Source: Planctomycetia bacterium (GTDB lineage: Bacteria > Planctomycetota > Planctomycetia > Pirellulales > Thermoguttaceae). From it: DNA of 51,825 nt. The position numbers and the translations under genes are program-made. Each line of letters begins with the position of its first letter. The first letter of the stretch is position 1. Shown piece by piece: positions 17,908 through 30,000 of the stretch. The notes under the pieces were generated by a model, which saw nothing but the letters and a program-made list of their open reading frames with translations, made no database searches and was not told the DNA's origin. The stretch spans positions 1 through 51,825 of the forward strand of contig JAUNBG010000026.1 of assembly GCA_030527205.1 (NCBI GenBank). The letters are read 5' to 3'.

Positions 17908-19530
17908 ATGAAGAATTTTGTGTCAAATTATGATTCTTTATTAAAAGGTTATTTTGAACTTCCGATGGAATGTCAATTGATTCTTATTGCTTTATTGGGG
18001 TTAATTTTGGGAGCTTTTGTTAATTGGGCGGTTGATCATTTTGCCTGGACGCCCCGTTATCGGTCTCCCTGGCGACATTTCCCTCAGGAAATATCGAATA
18101 TTCTTCAACGACGATTTGTCGATTTTATTCCTGTTTTCGGTTGGTTTTCAATGATTCGCTTCAATCGAATTCTTTTTGTGAAACAAAAATCCAAAACGAA
18201 AAAACAAAGGAAAAAATGTCGAAACAATGCTTTCAATTCCAATCAGACCTCGAACAATGACAAACATTTTTCGCAGAATAATGCGACTCCGTCAGTTCTT
18301 CAAATCGCCGGAATGGAAAACGGTTGGTTTTGGGTTCGGCCATTGTTTGTCGAATGCGGCCTTTCAATCTTTTTGGTTTGGTTTTATCAATATAAAATGA
18401 CTTTTTTTGAAATGCCGACCGTTTTCGAGAATAATTCCCTGGCAAGCGTTTTTTTTATTGCTTTTCTGATTCAAACTTTTTTGATTGTCTTAATGTTGAT
18501 TGCGTCTTTAATCGATTTTGACGATTATATTATTCCTGATCTCATTGTCATTCCCGGAACCGTTTTTGGAATTCTGTTGATGACCTTTTTCTTTCATTCG
18601 GAACTTTTTTTCAATGTTCGACTCGATTCGATTTCCCTTTTCAATCAACCGCGCAAGGCCGCTCTTTTTTATGGAACCTCGAAGGCGTTTTGGACTTTGT
18701 TTGGTTGTTGGACGCTTTGGGCTTTTGCTCTGCTTGATCGCCGTTGGTATTCCAAACTGAGTCGAAAAAAACGAATCCTGATTTTTCTGCGCTCTCTCAA
18801 ACGTTCATTGCTGACTCCCATTCTTTTGATTCTCTGGATTATCGGCATTGGTTTTCTTTATTGTATTTGTTCGCCTTGTTGGACTCTTTCGGATCATTTA
18901 AACTCGGAATGGGAGAAACAATCTCAAGTCATTTTGAAATCGGAAGCCCAAAATAATAGACCGTTCAATCAAGCAGGAATAACTGGAAAAGTTCCAAAAG
19001 ATAATCTCATTCTTTCAGACTTGATACGGAATTCCGAAAAGCAAAGTTTTTTTGAACCGTTCTCTTCTTTGACCGATTCGCAGAGCGTCGCATTAAAACG
19101 GGAAATTGCCCTTTTTCATGCCGTTTGGGGGCTAACGATCGGATTGTTACTCATTTGGTCCGTTCGATTAATGGGAAAATGGATTCTCAAACGCGAGGCA
19201 ATGGGGTTCGGCGACGTTACTCTGCTCGGAATGATTGGCGTTTTTGTCGGTTGGCGAGGAACAATTATTGTTTTTTTTCTCGCTCCGTTTGCCGGTCTCA
19301 TTTTTGGACTCTTTCGTTTGTTGTTTCGAACCGAGCGGGAGATTCCTTATGGACCTTTTCTCTGTTTGGCAACGCTTGTTGTTCTTACTGAATTGCCGAT
19401 TCTCGAATTTGTTTTTCCTTTGTTTATTGATTCAGAAACTCTTCTTTTGATTTCTGGAATGGCCGCCGTTCTCTTCCTGGTTCTGCTTTTGATCTTGCAA
19501 GGAATCAAACGTTTGTTATTTCTTCGTTAG
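17908..19530 (+). CDS. Enlarged type 4 prepilin peptidase-like membrane aspartic protease (A24)
   Basis: This 540-residue polytopic inner-membrane protease is about twice the family length (250-290). The two catalytic aspartates are visible: one in LIDFDDYIIPD (D203; the LxxIDxxxxxxPD site) and D436 in GFGDVTLLGMIG. Family members cleave the leader of type IV pilins or type II secretion pseudopilins and often methylate the new N terminus. The N-terminal methyltransferase-type region has lost the usual CxxC...CxxC zinc motif. A basic, Asn-rich insert (about 92-135) and a second insert with extra helices (about 235-400) enlarge the protein. No pilin or secretion gene is nearby. It shares the bidirectional terminator at 19691-19724 with the convergent gene. 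Confidence 0.82.
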   Translation: MKNFVSNYDSLLKGYFELPMECQLILIALLGLILGAFVNWAVDHFAWTPRYRSPWRHFPQEISNILQRRFVDFIPVFGWFSMIRFNRILFVKQKSKTKKQRKKCRNNAFNSNQTSNNDKHFSQNNATPSVLQIAGMENGWFWVRPLFVECGLSIFLVWFYQYKMTFFEMPTVFENNSLASVFFIAFLIQTFLIVLMLIASLIDFDDYIIPDLIVIPGTVFGILLMTFFFHSELFFNVRLDSISLFNQPRKAALFYGTSKAFWTLFGCWTLWAFALLDRRWYSKLSRKKRILIFLRSLKRSLLTPILLILWIIGIGFLYCICSPCWTLSDHLNSEWEKQSQVILKSEAQNNRPFNQAGITGKVPKDNLILSDLIRNSEKQSFFEPFSSLTDSQSVALKREIALFHAVWGLTIGLLLIWSVRLMGKWILKREAMGFGDVTLLGMIGVFVGWRGTIIVFFLAPFAGLIFGLFRLLFRTEREIPYGPFLCLATLVVLTELPILEFVFPLFIDSETLLLISGMAAVLFLVLLLILQGIKRLLFLR

Positions 19531-19690
19531 GCAATGATTTGATGGTTGATCGGAATCAATCAGGCCTGAGGAATCGTTATAATCGCTGAATTATATTGAG
19601 ACAATAAAGAATACGGAGACGTTTATTTGATGTCGCGACAAAAAAGGCATTAAAAATCGAAACGCTTAGAATTTTGAAGTTGGCGAGAAA

Positions 19691-19724
19691 AACATCGAAA
19701 CGATAAAAAGACCGTTTCGATGTT
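19691..19724 (-). terminator. Bidirectional Rho-independent terminator
   Basis: A perfect 12-bp stem AACATCGAAACG/CGTTTCGATGTT surrounds a 10-base loop. It is followed by T's on the minus strand (GTTTTTCTC) and by AAAAAAG with further bases on the plus side. It lies between the convergent prepilin peptidase and glycoside-hydrolase-like genes and probably ends both transcripts. Confidence 0.8.
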
Positions 19725-19775
19725 AAAAAAGAAGTTTAAGTTGAGAGCCGATTTCTTTCAGAAACAATTCAGAGG

Positions 19776-22700
19776 TTATTTCCTGACCGAAATCTCATAA
19801 AAGCGAAATTGAGCGGCATCGACCTCAAATTCGAGTTTGTCATTTTTCAGCATCAAGAGAACTTCGTCAACCAGTTCATCCTTTTGATTAAAACGAGACA
19901 AAATAATTTCCTGCGAATCGATCAACTCTTTTCCAAAAAATTTTGAATCCAATTGAACGCGAAAAACTGGTTCTTCAGGCAAAGGCGTCAAGGTCCAAAC
20001 AGTTTGATTTTCTCCGTCGGAAACCTTTGAGGAATCTGATATTGCGGACTCATTTGTTTGAATGGAATGATTCGACAGAGTTGTTTTGCGTTCCAATCGA
20101 AAGGCGCCTTGAGTCAGGCAGTCATCAAACGCGATCGCTTTTTTGTTGGGAACCAAACGCAAATCAATTAAATCATCGTTAACGACTGGAGTCATCGTCA
20201 AAGAAACAGAATCGCCCTGATGACGAATTTCAAGATCGCCAATTCTAATTCGCAAATTTTCGGTTGAGGTTCCAAGAAGCGGAAGGCGTTTTCCCGATTT
20301 CTGATCAAAAAGTCCAACTAAAATCGAATAAACGCCGTCGGGAATATCGTCGGGAATTTCAAATTGATCGTTAACCTGCGAAGACATTGTTCCTTTCCAT
20401 TGATTGGTTGGAACGACTGGTTCGCCGCCCCCGATTGGATATAATTTTGTTTTATCCGCCCACCAAAGCTTGGGACGCTCCAAATGAATGAAAATTGAAT
20501 AGGGTTGATCGGTTGGTTCAAAAGCATTCCAATCAATGGAACATTGGAATTTCTTGCCGTCAGCGCGAAAATTCGTCAAAACCGGTCGAATCGGAACAAC
20601 TTGTCCGGCGACTTTTTGACGGGCATTAACAAAATAAGAATCGTTCGTTCGGCAAAATTCTGCGATTTGTCCGTCAATCATTTCAATCGCGGCAATAAAT
20701 CGATTTTCCAATTCTTTCGAGTCATTATAAGCAAGGAAACCGAATTTTGGAAGAAGATGTTTTTTGCCGTTTGAATCTTGAACTTCCCATTGTTCCTGGC
20801 CGCGGTTGACAAAAATCGTTGTTCCATTTTTCCAATGAATGCGCTGACGATGAATATTATTGTCAACGAATTCAAAATCTTCAATTTGATCCATTGCGAC
20901 AGCTCGGGCAACAGTTTGAGCCAACCAATATTTTCGAACCATTCCGCGAACGTTCATTGGCAAATCGCCCATTAATGCGTGACCGGTTAATATTTCCGAA
21001 GAAATATAATCGTCGCTTTCAATGCCGCGAAGAGATCGGCTCATTCCGCCTTGATAACGGTCACTATAACCAACGCCATGCAAAATGAAGCGATCATGAT
21101 TGACCATATCGAACCAGGGAACATATTCGAAATCGTCGCATTCCATAACATTGACAAAGTTTTCCGGTTTTGTTGTTATGCGTCGCAAAATGGCGTCGGC
21201 GCCATCCAAATGGCCAATTAAAACGTCGCTTCCGGATTCACTGATCGTTATTGCATTATTGTTAAAAGTTTCGCGAATCGTATCGAAACAATCATTCCAA
21301 CAACGAAGGGAAACGTCTTTTGTGACGAAATTTCCGTCGCGTTCATAATAATCTGCGATATGAATCGAGGAAAAGACGTCGACAAAATAAGCGGTTTGCA
21401 TCAAGTTTGGTTTGATCAGATTTAAGTTTCTTTCGAGCCAGGGTTTGAAATGAGTTGAATTCCAGCGATAACTTTGAATGTCCGGTCCGGGGTTATACCA
21501 AGCCTTTTGCGGCGACCCGTCCGGGTTAAAAAGGATATGATCATAAGAAAAACCGTCGGCATCGGGATAAAAATCGATATAATTGTCATGCAGCCCGAAC
21601 GGAATATTATTTTCGTCACAGAATATTTGCGTTTCCTGAAGTTCGGCGAGGGTTCCTTGCTCGGAACGCGGGGGCCAAATATCGGGAAGACGAATATCGT
21701 AACCAAAATGTTGCCAAACATGCTGAATCAAAAGCGAATCCGTTAAGCCATAACGAACGAATTCTTTCATTCGATCCAGAACGCCTTGATAACTGCCGCC
21801 CCAAAAGTCGAAGACGAAACGTCCCGCTTTTTTGTGAACCAGCGGAGCGGCTTCTTTATCGAAAAGCGGTCGATAAAGTTTTGCGCATTCCATTGCGCCT
21901 TTGGGGCTGGCCAGAAGGGTCAGACAGGTTTCCGGATGCGAAGAAATCGAATAAATATTGAGTTCCGGATCAACTTTCAATGAATCAATGGGCAAGGTTG
22001 AGGCTTCCAAGATCGAAAGACCGTTTTCAAAATCAAAGCCGACATGAGAGGTCGAACAGGAAAACCCGTCTCCCGGTTCTTCAAACTTTTTCGGGTTGAC
22101 AAGGCAATAACCGTGTCCGTAATAAATGCGGGACGCTTTTTCAGACATTGTTCCAAATTCGACCCTTTCAATAAATTCAGGCCGATTGGAAAGAAATTGA
22201 AATCGAATCGCTTCTTTTTCGGGATAACAAACGCAAGATAAAGTTGCCGGGCGATAAGGATTTTTTTGCCATTCTTTTCTTTGGTCGGCAATAAGTTTTT
22301 CAGCCGCAGATTTGTTGTCAACCGCAATCAAACCGCTCCATTTACAAGACCCCAAAAGCGGTTCGCGACCGATTCTTGTCCCATTAAACCGAATGAGCAA
22401 GCCGTCGATTTGTAAGAATTGATCTTTGGTTCCAATTGTAATAACGCAGTCCGCAAAGCCGTTTTTTCCTTCGGTAATCGCGACAAATTGATCATTGGCC
22501 AATTGATAACAATGGGTTGAATCTAAAAAGAGGCGTTCAAGTTCTTTTTTATTCTGAGACCAACGACGAACAGCAGCGGGATCGGGAGCAAACGGTTTTT
22601 GATTTGAAAAAAGATCAAGGTTAACAGAATATTGAATCTTTTTTTCTGCTAACGTTAATATTTGAGACGGCTGCGGGTTAGTCAAGAGAACGACGTCGCC

Positions 22701-23738
22701 CCAAAATCCGCCGTCACAAGTTGTATTTCGATTCGGACCCGGATCGTTTTCAAAAGTCAAAAGAATGGTTTTTCCTTTAAAAGAAGACAAATCGACTTCC
22801 GTAAATTCCCAATTTGTATTGTTAATATGACGCTCTGAAATAAGATTTTTCGCGTCGGGCATTTGTTTCAGAATTTCAAGAAAAGAATCTTGATTTTTCG
22901 TATCAATTTCTTGAACAAAAACGCGATAGGTAACGCCGTCAGTTGGGGGTTCCGGATCAAAAACGTCCCGCATTGCATTATAAAATCGAAGAACGACTGT
23001 TTGTTCTTTTGGAATTTCAACCGGAATACGAATTCCATTGACGCCAGCGCCGCCCGCATAAGGGGGATGAATCGACCAGGCAGAACGCATAATGCCGTTT
23101 CGCGTAAATTTGCAACGATTGAAACTCCCTTTTGACTGTTCTTCTGAACCGGCCCAACTAACGGGAAGCGAATTCATTGTCCCGTTATCATATCGCCAAT
23201 AAGGGAGATAATTCGACGTTTCGCTCAACTTCAAAAAGTCATTGTTATTAAAAGATAATGTCAAAAGACTTTTTTCCGAATCAATGAAAGTTATTAAATT
23301 CGTTTCAATAACAGGTCGCAATTCAATCTTTTCAATTTGACCGTTCCATTCATATTCGATTTGACAATAGATCGGATAATGCGCTTGTCGATAAGCGCCG
23401 AGAACGGAAACGCCGAGCGCCGATTCATTTTTTCCGTTTGCCGTAACGACGACAGTTCGCTCAAATGAGTCGGGCGATTCAATTATTGTTTCGCCGTTAT
23501 GAAGCCGAATCGTCTCAAGCGAATGAAAGGTTAATTTGAATGTTGCCTGTTGATTTGACCGATTATCGATAATGATCGGGATATCATAAATTTGACCTTC
23601 CGCTGTCAGCGCCGGAATTTTTTCGATCAAAAAAGAAAAAGGCTCTTGAGTTGCTTTGTTCGATGTAAACGCGAAGAGTTGCGAAAATGGGATGAATAGA
23701 AAGAATAGAAACAAGAGAATAAACATTGCTTTTTTCAT
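19776..23738 (-). CDS. Large secreted glycoside-hydrolase-like protein (GH101/DUF5696-like)
   Basis: This 1,320-residue secreted protein starts with a clear signal peptide (residues 1-23, MFILLFLFFLFIPFSQLFAF). The N-terminal third looks like beta-sandwich modules, including a region resembling a carbohydrate-binding jellyroll (about 205-350). The centre (about 640-1000) has TIM-barrel-like features, with candidate catalytic acids D787 in YFVDVFSS and E834 in ITISESGSD, the spacing expected of a retaining hydrolase. This part recalls DUF5696 and endo-alpha-N-acetylgalactosaminidase (GH101) proteins. The C-terminal part (about 1060-1320) is again beta-rich. Substrate is unknown; a mucin-like or plant glycan is an inference from family resemblance only. 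GGGAA precedes the ATG. The giant surface protein gene ends 339 bp upstream. Confidence 0.65.
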   Translation of the reverse strand: MKKAMFILLFLFFLFIPFSQLFAFTSNKATQEPFSFLIEKIPALTAEGQIYDIPIIIDNRSNQQATFKLTFHSLETIRLHNGETIIESPDSFERTVVVTANGKNESALGVSVLGAYRQAHYPIYCQIEYEWNGQIEKIELRPVIETNLITFIDSEKSLLTLSFNNNDFLKLSETSNYLPYWRYDNGTMNSLPVSWAGSEEQSKGSFNRCKFTRNGIMRSAWSIHPPYAGGAGVNGIRIPVEIPKEQTVVLRFYNAMRDVFDPEPPTDGVTYRVFVQEIDTKNQDSFLEILKQMPDAKNLISERHINNTNWEFTEVDLSSFKGKTILLTFENDPGPNRNTTCDGGFWGDVVLLTNPQPSQILTLAEKKIQYSVNLDLFSNQKPFAPDPAAVRRWSQNKKELERLFLDSTHCYQLANDQFVAITEGKNGFADCVITIGTKDQFLQIDGLLIRFNGTRIGREPLLGSCKWSGLIAVDNKSAAEKLIADQRKEWQKNPYRPATLSCVCYPEKEAIRFQFLSNRPEFIERVEFGTMSEKASRIYYGHGYCLVNPKKFEEPGDGFSCSTSHVGFDFENGLSILEASTLPIDSLKVDPELNIYSISSHPETCLTLLASPKGAMECAKLYRPLFDKEAAPLVHKKAGRFVFDFWGGSYQGVLDRMKEFVRYGLTDSLLIQHVWQHFGYDIRLPDIWPPRSEQGTLAELQETQIFCDENNIPFGLHDNYIDFYPDADGFSYDHILFNPDGSPQKAWYNPGPDIQSYRWNSTHFKPWLERNLNLIKPNLMQTAYFVDVFSSIHIADYYERDGNFVTKDVSLRCWNDCFDTIRETFNNNAITISESGSDVLIGHLDGADAILRRITTKPENFVNVMECDDFEYVPWFDMVNHDRFILHGVGYSDRYQGGMSRSLRGIESDDYISSEILTGHALMGDLPMNVRGMVRKYWLAQTVARAVAMDQIEDFEFVDNNIHRQRIHWKNGTTIFVNRGQEQWEVQDSNGKKHLLPKFGFLAYNDSKELENRFIAAIEMIDGQIAEFCRTNDSYFVNARQKVAGQVVPIRPVLTNFRADGKKFQCSIDWNAFEPTDQPYSIFIHLERPKLWWADKTKLYPIGGGEPVVPTNQWKGTMSSQVNDQFEIPDDIPDGVYSILVGLFDQKSGKRLPLLGTSTENLRIRIGDLEIRHQGDSVSLTMTPVVNDDLIDLRLVPNKKAIAFDDCLTQGAFRLERKTTLSNHSIQTNESAISDSSKVSDGENQTVWTLTPLPEEPVFRVQLDSKFFGKELIDSQEIILSRFNQKDELVDEVLLMLKNDKLEFEVDAAQFRFYEISVRK

Positions 23739-24000
23739 AAATTGGTTTCCCTTATTATTTTGAAATCAAAATTGATTGTTGATTGAACCAAACGATTCAT
23801 TGAGCTTTGCAACTTTACGCGATTTTAATAAAAAACGGAATATTGCGTTCGCAAGTTCGATAACGGCAGATGAAAGGCGAGACCTGGCGCTTCTTTCGTT
23901 TTGATAAAGCTCAAAACCGTAAAAGTTCGAATTTTTAACATTTGTATTGATTATGGAGAGAGAAAATCAAATCGGAATTGGATTAAGACTTTCGATCCAT
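23739..24000. other. Intergenic part upstream of the glycoside-hydrolase-like gene
   Basis: No gene is visible between the terminator of the giant gene and the hydrolase start. The stretch must contain the hydrolase promoter, since a strong terminator precedes it on the minus strand. I see no convincing consensus. Confidence 0.45.
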
Positions 24001-24027
24001 AAAAAAACCGGACAGCAATTGTCCGGT
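24001..24027 (-). terminator. Rho-independent terminator of the giant surface protein gene
   Basis: On the minus strand an 8-bp perfect stem ACCGGACA/TGTCCGGT with a 5-base loop is followed by seven T's. It lies about 50 bp after the stop codon of the 2,771-codon gene. Confidence 0.88.
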
Positions 24028-24077
24028 CTTAATTATAAAGGAATCTTTTGGTTAAATCAACTCTTTTTCAGGAAATC

Positions 24078-27000
24078 TTATTCAATAAGGCTCTCCGGCG
24101 ATTCAAAGCAAAGGTCGGCTTGCTTTTCAAAATCATCGTTTTCAATGGAAAGCTCAACCCAAACTTTTGAATGATCGGTTTGATTTTTTGATTGAGAATT
24201 CTCAAAAATGAAATCGGTCAGACGCGACTGATTTTCGATCAGGGAAACATTATTGATATTGAGTCCCAGGGACAAAAGTTTTTGCGACAACTCTTTTTCC
24301 AACGTTATTTTTGAATGAAGATCGTTTGACTCAGAGAGCGTTATGATATCCGCAACAAAATTGTTGATAACGATCGCGGAAGTTGCAGAAGAGTCAAAAG
24401 TCGAATCGCTATTCGCAAAAGAATAGACGAAGGCGACGGTTTGGATGTCAAAATCGGACAGATTTTTTCTTTCTCCCGGATTGAGCGACTCAAACATAAG
24501 ATCATTCGGGTCAGAGGAATGAGAACCGTCCAATTTGTCGGCAAATAAAGTCAAAACTTCTTGATAAGCGGAATAATTTTCGTCCATTCCGTAAAGATGA
24601 CCGAGTTCATGCAACAAAACAGTATAAAGATCATAACGTTCGGTTCCAGGAAGAGGCGTTGCCAATTGGGCATACCAAAGATTTCCAGCCGCGTCGTCAT
24701 CAAGATAAATGATTCCTTGGGTCGGTTGACCAGAGAGGGAATCAAGTTTCTGGATTTGAGCTTGAGCCAGTTCGTTATTTTCTAAATTTTTGACGACCAA
24801 AGCAACTTGAATGGGAGAAACATTTAATGATTGGCTCCAAGCAGCATTTGCGGCGTCAAGGATCGTTCCAATCCATTGCAAAGAATCGGCATTTAAAGTT
24901 GATCCGATATAACGTTGCGTAAATGTTTCAGGAAAATTGATTTCCTTTTGACCATTTAAAACATCAGAACGACTGACTCCATAAGTTTGGGCGAAATAAT
25001 AATAATCGTCGAGAGTAACGCTGCCGCATTTATCAAAATCGAACATCATAGCCCAAATATTGTCGTCGGTTGACGATTTTCCATAAGCTTTCAAAAAAGC
25101 AGAATAATCGTCGATCGTAACCGAATGATCGTCGTCGCAGTCATAAGGAATAACCCAAAGTTCCGTTGTCGAGGAATTGCCCAAATAAGCGTTCTGCTCG
25201 CCAAGATTGGCAAAAACGGATTTTCCATTCAAAAGAGTCCAGTCAAGGGAATGCGGCGATAACGTTTCGCTCCAAGGAACATTGTTTTCGCCTTCAGAAA
25301 CAAATGTAATCGTTGCCAACAAAATATATTCGTCCTGTTGAGGCGAGGAACTCGCAATCCTGGCAGAAATATTTGAAATCAGGCCTGTTTGATTATCGAT
25401 TGAATAACTTCCGTTTGTGAATAGGGAACTGAATTGAAGATTCGATGCAGTAAAATAATCGGAGTTAAAGGAGAAATCAAGGGAAACGGAATCAAGGGAC
25501 TCCATTGCCGAAGTTTTAACCCAAATTTCGGCATAATGTTTTTGCCATTCATGAATATATTCGGCGTTTTGCGGCAGAGTATTGAGATTCAAAGCCGGGG
25601 AATGTTCAAGGGTTGTTCGGACATAAATGCCGCCGTCCTTTTCTTGTTCCAGGGGGGCATTTCCCAACAAAGGAACCCCTTCATCTGATTCTTCGGGTTT
25701 TGCAATTGTTGACGAATAATCAATTTGTGAGGGATCTGTGATTTCGGAATCATTTAGCGTAAAGCGAATAACATTTTTGGGAATGCCAGTATCATTATCG
25801 CTGGAAGTATTGCCCAGGGAAAAAGTCGGCAGCGAACTCGGATCGGCAACGGAAACTTTTAAGACAGCAACCAGAAGAGCGGTTCCGTCAATGCCATAAT
25901 TTGGCGCTGTTTCCGGGTCAAGCCATTCCAATCCGTAAAGGAACGAAAGCGAAAGCCCGGTCGACGAGGAATAGAGCTTCGGAGTATTCCCATATTTTGA
26001 ATCCAATTCGATCGAGACATTTTCAGTCGAATCATAACAAATTTGGAAAGCAATTCCCTGAATCGTATGCGTTTGGCCGAAATATTCCTGAACGTTGTTT
26101 TTGGCCCAAATTTGGATATAAAACGTTTCTTGATCCGTTATTCCTTCATTGTCGGATTCTGGAATGGAATTGGCATAATATAACCGTTCGTTGGAATCAT
26201 ATTGGATATTGGAATCTTCAACCGGAGTTTGCGATGTTGTCGCAACAATAGCCAATTGCATTACATTTTTTTCGTTGAAATGAATTTGAAAAGCGACGGG
26301 TTGTTCCGCTTCCGATTGCGATTTAACGACGAGAGTCATTGAATTCAAATTCAGGTTTGTTGCATAATTTTCTTGTTTGAGAAAATTCAATTTCAATATA
26401 TTTTCTTCAATGGAATAAGAAGAAAGGATATCCGATTCTTCGCCCTCAACCTCAACGATAAGCTGTTCTGTCGAATCGAAATATTCTGACAAATCGATTT
26501 CTTCTTCGGAATCAACAGAACCTTCAATGATTGGGATTTCATATTCTCCTTCAATCAAAAGCGAAATGATTCCTTCATTGAGGGAAATATTGTTTTCTGC
26601 GTTGCTTAAATCGACGGCCTTAAATTTGATCTCGTCATTTGCCTGCGTTCCTTGCGGCACACGATTGAAAATTCCATTTGATTTATAAATGAGGGCATAA
26701 GAATCGTCCTCGCCTTCAAATTGAACGGAGGCGCCGCTGTTTAAAATGACAACGGTATCGGAACCGGCTTCAAGAAGAATCCATTCGCCTTCAGCATTTT
26801 GAAGATAAACTTTCGATCGATCAATATTCGTTTTGCGGTCCGTTGAAGCTAAATTGGGATCGCCGTCAACATCATAAACGAATTGTTCAAGTTCGATGAT
26901 TGTCATTTCATCAGAAGCGAAGATTGGTTCTTCAAACTGATCCGAAAGAGCGACAGGAGCGTTATTCTCTCCGTTTATTGAAACGATAATTGTTCCTTCG

Positions 27001-30000
27001 GTTGAAACGTTGTATTGATCGTCTGTAACCATATAACCAAACGCCAAAGTTAAAGTTTGGTCATGAGTCAAAAATTCAAACAACTTTTCTTCAAAAGTCA
27101 GCGAGAAATTGCCAAAGGATTCCGAAGTTTTATCCTTGTCAAGCGAAACCGCCTGAATGATCGCCGATAAAAGTTCTTCGGGCAACTCGTCCATAGAATA
27201 AGAACCGGAAACGTTCATTAATCTGACGTCGCCGAAAGAAAACCAATCAAATTTGCCTTCTCGATCTTGCGCTATTTCCGGAATATCGCCTGGATCAGAA
27301 ACGTTCGTTTTCAAATCAACCGTTTCAGAATTCCGATCATTTTCGGTTATTTCTGTCATTGTTGTTTCAGAAACAACAGGCGAATCTTTTTCGATAACGT
27401 TGAGCGAAAAAGTCAAAGGATCGACATTGGAATCTTCATGAATTTCGCTTTCAATGGCATATTCAAAGGAGATCGAATAATTGCCCGTTGCCAAAAGGGG
27501 CGTTTCCCCTTCAAATGCGGCAATATTCAAAAGAATTTGGCCGGAAGGTTCAATTTTAATCAACGGCGTTTGATCATCGACCTTATTTTCAATTTCGTCT
27601 TCGCCCGAAAGAATTTTCAGAACGCTGAATAAATAGTTTTCCGAAGTTTCTTTTTGATGACTTAATTGTCCAACCGAAACCCAACCGTCAACGTCGCTTG
27701 CTTTATTTGAAACGACAAAGGACTGATTGTCTGCCATTTCCAATTTATCAAAGACTCCGGTTACAGTTATTTGAATCTCTGCTTCATTGCTTATCGCCTC
27801 ATTTTGATCGATAACCTGCCAGGAAAATGGGACGACAAACGTTTCCCCTTCATTGAGCGACCATTTTAAATAATCTCCTGACGGATAATAAGTCAGAATT
27901 TGCGTTCCCTGTTCGTCGCAGGAAACGATAACTTTGCCAAGGTTTACTTCCAGTTCCGAGACGATTTCAATTGTTTGCGGGGTTTCCTGCGTTGCCGAAA
28001 TTTCGACGCCGTTGATTTTGAATAACGAAATGACGTCGTTTTGTGAAATGGTATCCGGATCATTGACTTGAGTCGCCCAATCAATGACGACTCCTTCGCC
28101 CTGTTGAATGTTTTCATCGGCCAGATCAAGATTGATTTCAATATTTTGAGCAACCGGCGGTTCATTTTTTCCAATGATTGTTATTGTTATTGTTCGAATG
28201 CCGTCATCGCTTGATTCGTCCGCGTAAGCATTATGTTCGTCGGCAATTTTATAATCAATGGAAATGGTTGCCGTTGACCCTTGTTGCAAAGCTGTAAAAT
28301 AATCGGCCAGATCAGACGCAACAGAAATCGTTCCATTTTCGTTTAAAACGATTTTGCCTTCAGGAAGCTCAAATTGGGGATCGCTTGTCAACGAAACCTG
28401 TTCCGCTTTAAATGTTGCCCCCCAATCGGGGTCTGTTATTGCGTCAAACAGGTTCAGTTCAATCGGTTGTTCTGAATCAAACGAACTCAAGTCTATTTCC
28501 GCTGTTTGATCAGCAATTCCCGTCGGATTTTGATTTGTTCCCGTTATCGTTAATGAGACGGTTATGACTTTATCCGCGACCGCATTTTCCATTCCGCTGT
28601 TGTCCTGAAGCTGAACGTTATAAGTCAAGACAACCGTAACGCCCAACGGAATTTCCTGAATAATTGAAGGGTCAACAAAAGTCAGAATTCCTGTCTCTTC
28701 ATCAAAAGTCAATTCGGGATCGGCGGAAAACGCAAAGTCGCTCAGTTCTTCGTTTTCTGTAATAACTTCGTAAGGGGTCACAAGAACGATTCCGGATTCC
28801 GACGCTAAAAGCTGATCTTGCCAGTCAATGTCGTCAATATATTCCGGTTGCAAAATAATCGAAAGATCGTCAATGTCGTTCATTTCTTTTGTGACGTTTT
28901 CAACCGAAACAAGGGGACGATCGTTCAATCCGTTCATTTGAACGAAAAACGTTTTGGTCGTTGAAGAATGCGTTTCGTTATCTGTAACCTTAACGTCAAA
29001 AGCAATTAAAGCGATGTCTCCTTCAGACAGGAATTGAAATTCGTTGCTGAAGTTGAAAACAAAATGATTTTCTTCGTCAATCGAACAATTAAGAACGAGC
29101 GGACTTGCCTCAATTTCGGAAAACAGAGTTTCGTTGACTTTGGACAGAGAACGATTAAAAGACATTTCGACGGAATACCAAATTTCGTCGTTTTCCGTTT
29201 CCGTCTCGTCCGCTTTTTGGACGGTTAAGAAATCGGAAAGCGGGACAGAAACCGGATCGGTTGCGTCTTCATTGGTTTCCGCAATGGGGGTTTCCGGAAC
29301 GATAACAATCGGCGGTTGAGAACGCAAAACAGTCAGAATAATGGTTGAGGATTCAACGGTCGTTTTGTCGTCCGTTGCCGAGACTTTTGCGGTTAACTCA
29401 ACCGAATTAATCTCGTCGCTGGAAAAATAAGCTTCGAGAAAAGCAGCTTGCGATATTTCATCGATAAAGGAGATTTGACCCGTTTCGCCATTGAAGACGA
29501 AATAGTCATCCAGAACCGAAGACCCGTCATCAAGAGTCAAGTCGTTCAGGGTCCAGGCAATTTGATAACCTGCGTCAACATTTGCTTCCAGCGTTTTATT
29601 TGCATTAAGCGAACCAGAAGTTGGAATGATCAAACTCGTTGTTGTTATAACCGGTTCATCATAAACGCCAGAAATTAAACAATGAACATTAAAGGGGTCA
29701 GAAACGGCATTGTCTTCCGAACTGTTATCGCGGAGAGTCAATTTCAAATCGAAAGTCCAAGAGTCATTTTCATCCAAATCGCTGAGATTCCATTTCAACC
29801 AATCGGAAGCGGGATTGAAAACGATTTCTGTTCTGGAATCTTCCGCAAAAGCGATCGTTCCCATTAAATGACCGGAATCATCATAAACGGAAGCAGGCGT
29901 TTCTGAGATCAAAACGAACGATTCGCCGCTTTGAACGGAATAAAATTCATGCGAATCATTCAAATCCAAATCGGCAATGTCCGCTAATAAAATGGAAATG

